DNA from: Desulfonatronum sp.
GTDB lineage: Bacteria > Desulfobacterota > Desulfovibrionia > Desulfovibrionales > Desulfonatronaceae
Reading direction: 5' to 3'
Length of the DNA stretch: 8,383 nt
NCBI GenBank assembly: GCA_007127655.1
Contig: SKYX01000032.1
Span: forward strand, 1-8,383
The notes under the pieces were generated by a model. The model saw nothing but the letters and a program-made list of their open reading frames with translations. It did no database searches and was not told the origin of the DNA. The stretch's first letter is position 1; every line of letters begins with the position of its first letter. The translations under genes and the position numbers were made by a program. Shown piece by piece: positions 5,751 to 8,383 of the stretch.

Positions 5751-6017
5751 TCAAGCGCCCTGTTCCGTCTCAAGCAGGGTCGGCACTTCATCCGCATGGG
5801 CCGAATAGGGCGTCAGCCCGGCCAGCAGTTCTTTCTCCGAGTATGCCCTCGCGTCATCGACCTCTGGACGAATCAACAGCCCATCCTCGGTCACTTCCAT
5901 GCGCACCCTGGTCCCTTTCTTCATCCGCGCCAGTTCGCTGACGGCACGTGTAATGCGCAACCCCAGGCTGTTCCCCCATTGCTGCACAGTCCCTTCAAAG
6001 GCGATATTCGATCCCAT
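5751..6017 (-). CDS. mazE: MazE-type AbrB-fold antitoxin
   Basis: An 88-residue antitoxin with an N-terminal SpoVT/AbrB-like swapped-hairpin DNA-binding domain: VQQWGNSLGLRITRAV (11-26), KKGTRVRMEV (33-42), DGLLIRPE (45-52). The acidic C-terminal stretch (about 53-88: DDARAYSEKELLAGL and a Glu-rich end) is the part that wraps MazF in this family. It is encoded just upstream of mazF in the standard antitoxin-first order. The start at 6017 has a strong Shine-Dalgarno of the form GAGG followed by a G run. MazE-MazF complexes normally repress their own promoter; an inverted repeat at 6062-6076 is a plausible operator. The pair looks intact and is probably the only complete type II system in the window. 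Confidence 0.9.
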   Translation of the reverse strand: MGSNIAFEGTVQQWGNSLGLRITRAVSELARMKKGTRVRMEVTEDGLLIRPEVDDARAYSEKELLAGLTPYSAHADEVPTLLETEQGA

Positions 6018-6021
6018 GTTG

Positions 6022-6031
6022 CCCCCCCCTC
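6022..6031 (-). promoter_or_regulatory. mazE ribosome binding site containing a G8 homopolymer
   Basis: On the minus strand the sequence reads GA then eight G (6029-6022), then CAAC and the ATG at 6017. The G run overlaps the Shine-Dalgarno and sits 4 nt before the start codon. Runs of eight identical bases slip during replication, so SD strength and spacing could vary between cells. Confidence 0.6.
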
Positions 6032-6061
6032 ATGTTTAGCCAATGTAGATACGACATAAGT

Positions 6062-6085
6062 AATGGGACTCCCATTTTTCGTCAA
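6062..6085 (-). promoter_or_regulatory. Candidate mazEF promoter and operator
   Basis: On the minus strand TTGACG (6085-6080) is a good -35 box. Directly after it lies the inverted repeat AATGGGA-G-TCCCATT (6076-6062), a 15-bp symmetric site in the spacer where a repressor would block RNA polymerase. The -10 box is unclear: TACTTA at 17 nt or TTATGT at 20 nt. The distance to the mazE start is about 45 nt. Autoregulation is known for MazE-MazF; its use of this site is inferred. Confidence 0.4.
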
Positions 6086-6236
6086 GGTAGTGTATTCCGA
6101 CACGAAGGAGATTCACCGAAGAGGCCATTTGTTTTGAGACAGTGACGAAGGTTTACGCGACATTTGGGTGAAATTGGTTGAGTAGTCGATACACACGGCT
6201 AGTACTTGAAAGAAAATAATCATTGATGGGAAAGCA
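6086..6236. other. Divergent intergenic region between mazE and the orphan antitoxin
   Basis: About 150 nt separate the mazEF promoter from the gene at 6237. AAGGAG at 6105-6110 looks like a ribosome binding site but no start codon follows within range, so it may be a relic of a lost gene start. A promoter for the gene at 6237 must lie here; no pair of hexamers is convincing. Confidence 0.35.
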
Positions 6237-6506
6237 ATGAACGACAATGAAGAGAAGCTGATTTCAGAAGCCTACGACCGTGGCGAATTGAAGCTGGAGG
6301 TGCCCCCCGGTGATCTCCTACGGAAGCTGGCTCGTGCATCTGATTTCGAGATAAGTTGCGAACAGGAGGTTGCCTCCAGGGCCATGCACGAGCAGGAAGT
6401 CATGGCCTTGAGCCAGCGTGACCGGCAGGTTATTGTTGAGGCCCTGCTTGGCGAGACCGAGCCCGTTGAAAAAATTAGGGAGGCCGCGAAAGGCCATTTT
6501 TGCTGA
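6237..6506 (+). CDS. Small antitoxin-like protein, possibly chimeric, no toxin partner
   Basis: An 89-residue acidic protein. Residues 1-35 (NEEKLISEAYDRGELKLEVP) resemble the start of small CopG-type antitoxins of the EEK..L..FERGEW kind. Residues 50-88 (MHEQEVMALSQRDRQVIVEALLGETEP and KIREAAKGHF) resemble the C-terminal toxin-neutralising part of DUF1778/TacA antitoxins (LS.RDR..F..AL..P..P...LR.AA). The ribbon-helix-helix DNA-binding part expected of TacA is not evident. GGGA at 6228-6231 gives a 5-nt spacing to ATG 6237. No acetyltransferase (TacT-like) or other toxin gene follows; the next element is a REP pair 32 nt downstream. It may be an orphan antitoxin or the fused relic of two modules. 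Family assignments are from memory of patterns and tentative. Confidence 0.55.
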   Translation: MNDNEEKLISEAYDRGELKLEVPPGDLLRKLARASDFEISCEQEVASRAMHEQEVMALSQRDRQVIVEALLGETEPVEKIREAAKGHFC

Positions 6507-6537
6507 CAGTTAAACGGCTTTACAGTGGCAATTAAAT

Positions 6538-6561
6538 GGTAGCATAGGCTTCTAGCCTGTG
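6538..6561 (+). repeat. REP element 1 (plus orientation)
   Basis: GGTAG (6538-6542) is followed by a hairpin CATAGGC - TTCTA - GCCTGTG with one T-G wobble pair. It has the conserved 5' GTAG tetranucleotide and imperfect palindrome of REP sequences. The flank AAT before GGTAG is shared with the plus-oriented copies at 6654 and 7171. Confidence 0.85.
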
Positions 6562-6580
6562 ATTCAAATATTTTTATTAT

Positions 6581-6607
6581 GCACAGGCAAGATGCCTGTG
6601 CATACCC
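6581..6607 (-). repeat. REP element 2 (inverted)
   Basis: GCACAGGC (6581-6588), loop AAGAT, GCCTGTGC (6594-6601), then ATACCC. On the minus strand it reads GGGTAT followed by the hairpin, so the tetranucleotide has changed from GTAG to GTAT. It forms a REP/inverted-REP pair with element 1 across 19 AT-rich bases. Confidence 0.85.
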
Positions 6608-6641
6608 GGAATGGATGATATTTTTTTAAAAAGGCTTCATT

Positions 6642-7169
6642 ATGGCAAGTAATGGTAGTACAGACTTCCAGCCTGTACCATATAACCTGACAATTGCCCA
6701 AAGAAATTTGCCTCACTGGCAGATAGGTGGAGCGACATATTTTGTCACATTCAGAACCGCCGGGATAGAACTGAAATCAAAAGCAAGACAAATTGTTCTC
6801 GATGCATGCCTGTTCTTTGATCCAGGTCGCTATACCCTCTGGACCGCTGTCGTCATGCCGGATCATGCTCATTTGCTCCTTCAACCTGCTGAAAATGAAG
6901 ATGGAAAATGGCACTCCCTGTCGTCAATTCTCCATTCAATAAAATCATTTACGGCGAATAAGATCAATAAGCATTTGGAAAGGTCCGGTCATGTCTGGCA
7001 GGTGGAATCATTTGATCGTATTATCAGGAATGACAATGATTTTTTTGAGAAGTGGAACTATATTCGTAACAATCCGTTGAAAAAAGAGCTTGCGCAGTCT
7101 CCTTGTGAATGGATTGGTTTTTATGAATGCACAGGCAAGATGCCTATGCTACCCAGAACTAAGATGTAA
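6642..7169 (+). CDS. REP-associated tyrosine transposase (RAYT, Y1/HUH family)
   Basis: A 175-residue Y1-transposase-domain protein of the IS200/IS605-related RAYT group, single-strand DNA endonucleases that bind and cut REP hairpins. LPHWQIGGATYFVTFRT (23-39) is the typical first strand. VVMPDHAHLLLQP (70-82) holds the HUH metal-binding pair His75 and His77. GHVWQVESFDRIIRND (116-131) and KWNYIRNNPLKKEL (137-150) form the C-terminal helices, with Tyr140 the probable nucleophile. No second ORF (TnpB) is present, as expected for RAYTs. AAAAAGG at 6628-6634 precedes ATG 6642. REP copies surround the gene on both sides, and one copy lies inside each end of the coding sequence: residues 5-13 (GSTDFQPVP) and about 163-171 (CTGKMPMLP) are read from REP DNA. 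The catalytic core is intact, so the enzyme is probably active. RAYTs are usually single-copy domesticated genes that spread their REPs in trans. Confidence 0.9.
   Translation: MASNGSTDFQPVPYNLTIAQRNLPHWQIGGATYFVTFRTAGIELKSKARQIVLDACLFFDPGRYTLWTAVVMPDHAHLLLQPAENEDGKWHSLSSILHSIKSFTANKINKHLERSGHVWQVESFDRIIRNDNDFFEKWNYIRNNPLKKELAQSPCEWIGFYECTGKMPMLPRTKM
6654..6677 (+). repeat. REP element 3, inside the start of the RAYT gene
   Basis: GGTAG (6654-6658), TACAGAC (6659-6665), loop TTCCA, GCCTGTA (6671-6677): the same layout as elements 1 and 5 with one A-C mismatch in the stem and T-A replacing C-G at the base. It encodes residues 5-12 of the RAYT in frame. Confidence 0.75.
7129..7154 (-). repeat. 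REP element 4, inside the end of the RAYT gene
   Basis: GCACAGGC (7129-7136), loop AAGAT, GCCTATGC (7142-7149), then TACCC; on the minus strand GGGTAG and the hairpin. One wobble-type difference lies in the stem. It encodes the RAYT residues around CTGKMPMLP and ends 13 nt before the stop codon. Confidence 0.85.
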
Positions 7170-7170
7170 T

Positions 7171-7194
7171 GGTAGCACAGGCTTCAAGCCTGTG
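7171..7194 (+). repeat. REP element 5 (plus orientation)
   Basis: GGTAG (7171-7175), CACAGGC, loop TTCAA, GCCTGTG (7188-7194): a perfect 7-bp stem and the best-preserved plus copy. It begins 1 nt after the RAYT stop codon. Confidence 0.9.
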
Positions 7195-7213
7195 TAGTCA
7201 AGGTTAGGTATGT

Positions 7214-7239
7214 GCACAGGCAAGATGCCTGTGCTACCC
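7214..7239 (-). repeat. REP element 6 (inverted)
   Basis: GCACAGGC (7214-7221), loop AAGAT, GCCTGTGC (7227-7234), TACCC: a perfect 8-bp stem, with GTAG on the minus strand. It pairs with element 5 across 19 bases, the same spacing as in the pair at 6538-6607. It ends 36 nt before the hsdM start. Confidence 0.9.
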
Positions 7240-7275
7240 CAAAAAAACGAACATACTTGAGTAAAATCAACCCGC

Positions 7276-8383
<1,108 letters not shown>

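Noticed and set aside
5372..6059. Long plus-strand frames opposite mazF and mazE
   Set aside because: They are antisense to two clear protein families and show no motif or start signal.
6538..7240. A CRISPR array made of the repeated CACAGGC units
   Set aside because: The units are palindromic, alternate in orientation, and have no uniform unique spacers; they fit REP elements around a RAYT.

Overview
The window looks like an accessory segment of a mid-to-high GC Gram-negative bacterium. Gene content and dispersed-repeat style (type I restriction, PIN and MazEF modules, GTAG-type REP repeats) resemble sulfate-reducing Desulfobacterota, but this is an impression and nothing here fixes the taxon. 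UGA is used as an ordinary stop (ends of the AAA+ gene, mazE and the gene ending at 6506).

Layout. Positions 1-237 hold the C-terminal tail of an unrecognised protein. Positions 295-1287 encode an intact S33 proline iminopeptidase-like hydrolase. Positions 1456-2598 encode a single-ring AAA+ ATPase with its own good sigma70-type promoter (1365-1393). From about 2750 the character changes. An IS1380-family element is interrupted by an in-frame TGA, lacks its right end, and its reading frame runs directly into the C-terminal coding remnant of a type I restriction specificity subunit (hsdS). A 28-bp perfect GTAG palindrome follows, then a truncated HigA-like antitoxin, a PIN (VapC-like) toxin gene with one nonsense TGA, and its overlapping antitoxin partner. 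A convergent, apparently intact mazEF pair lies on the minus strand (5405-6017). A small antitoxin-like orphan gene is at 6237-6506.

Positions 6538-7240 are the most striking part. A REP-associated tyrosine transposase (RAYT, HUH/Y1 family) is arranged with six REP hairpins in the strict order (+,-), (+, gene, -), (+,-). The two REPs of the middle unit lie inside the RAYT coding sequence and supply both ends of the protein. The window ends in hsdM (7276 onward), the modification subunit of a type I restriction system, which carries an apparent 13-nt deletion and frameshift at 8203-8211.

Together, a housekeeping-like left part joins a decaying defence/mobility island on the right. A type I restriction locus appears to have been taken apart (hsdS tail, frameshifted hsdM) while IS, toxin-antitoxin and REP/RAYT elements accumulated between the pieces. 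Of the genes in this part, mazEF, the RAYT and possibly the orphan antitoxin look able to produce full proteins.
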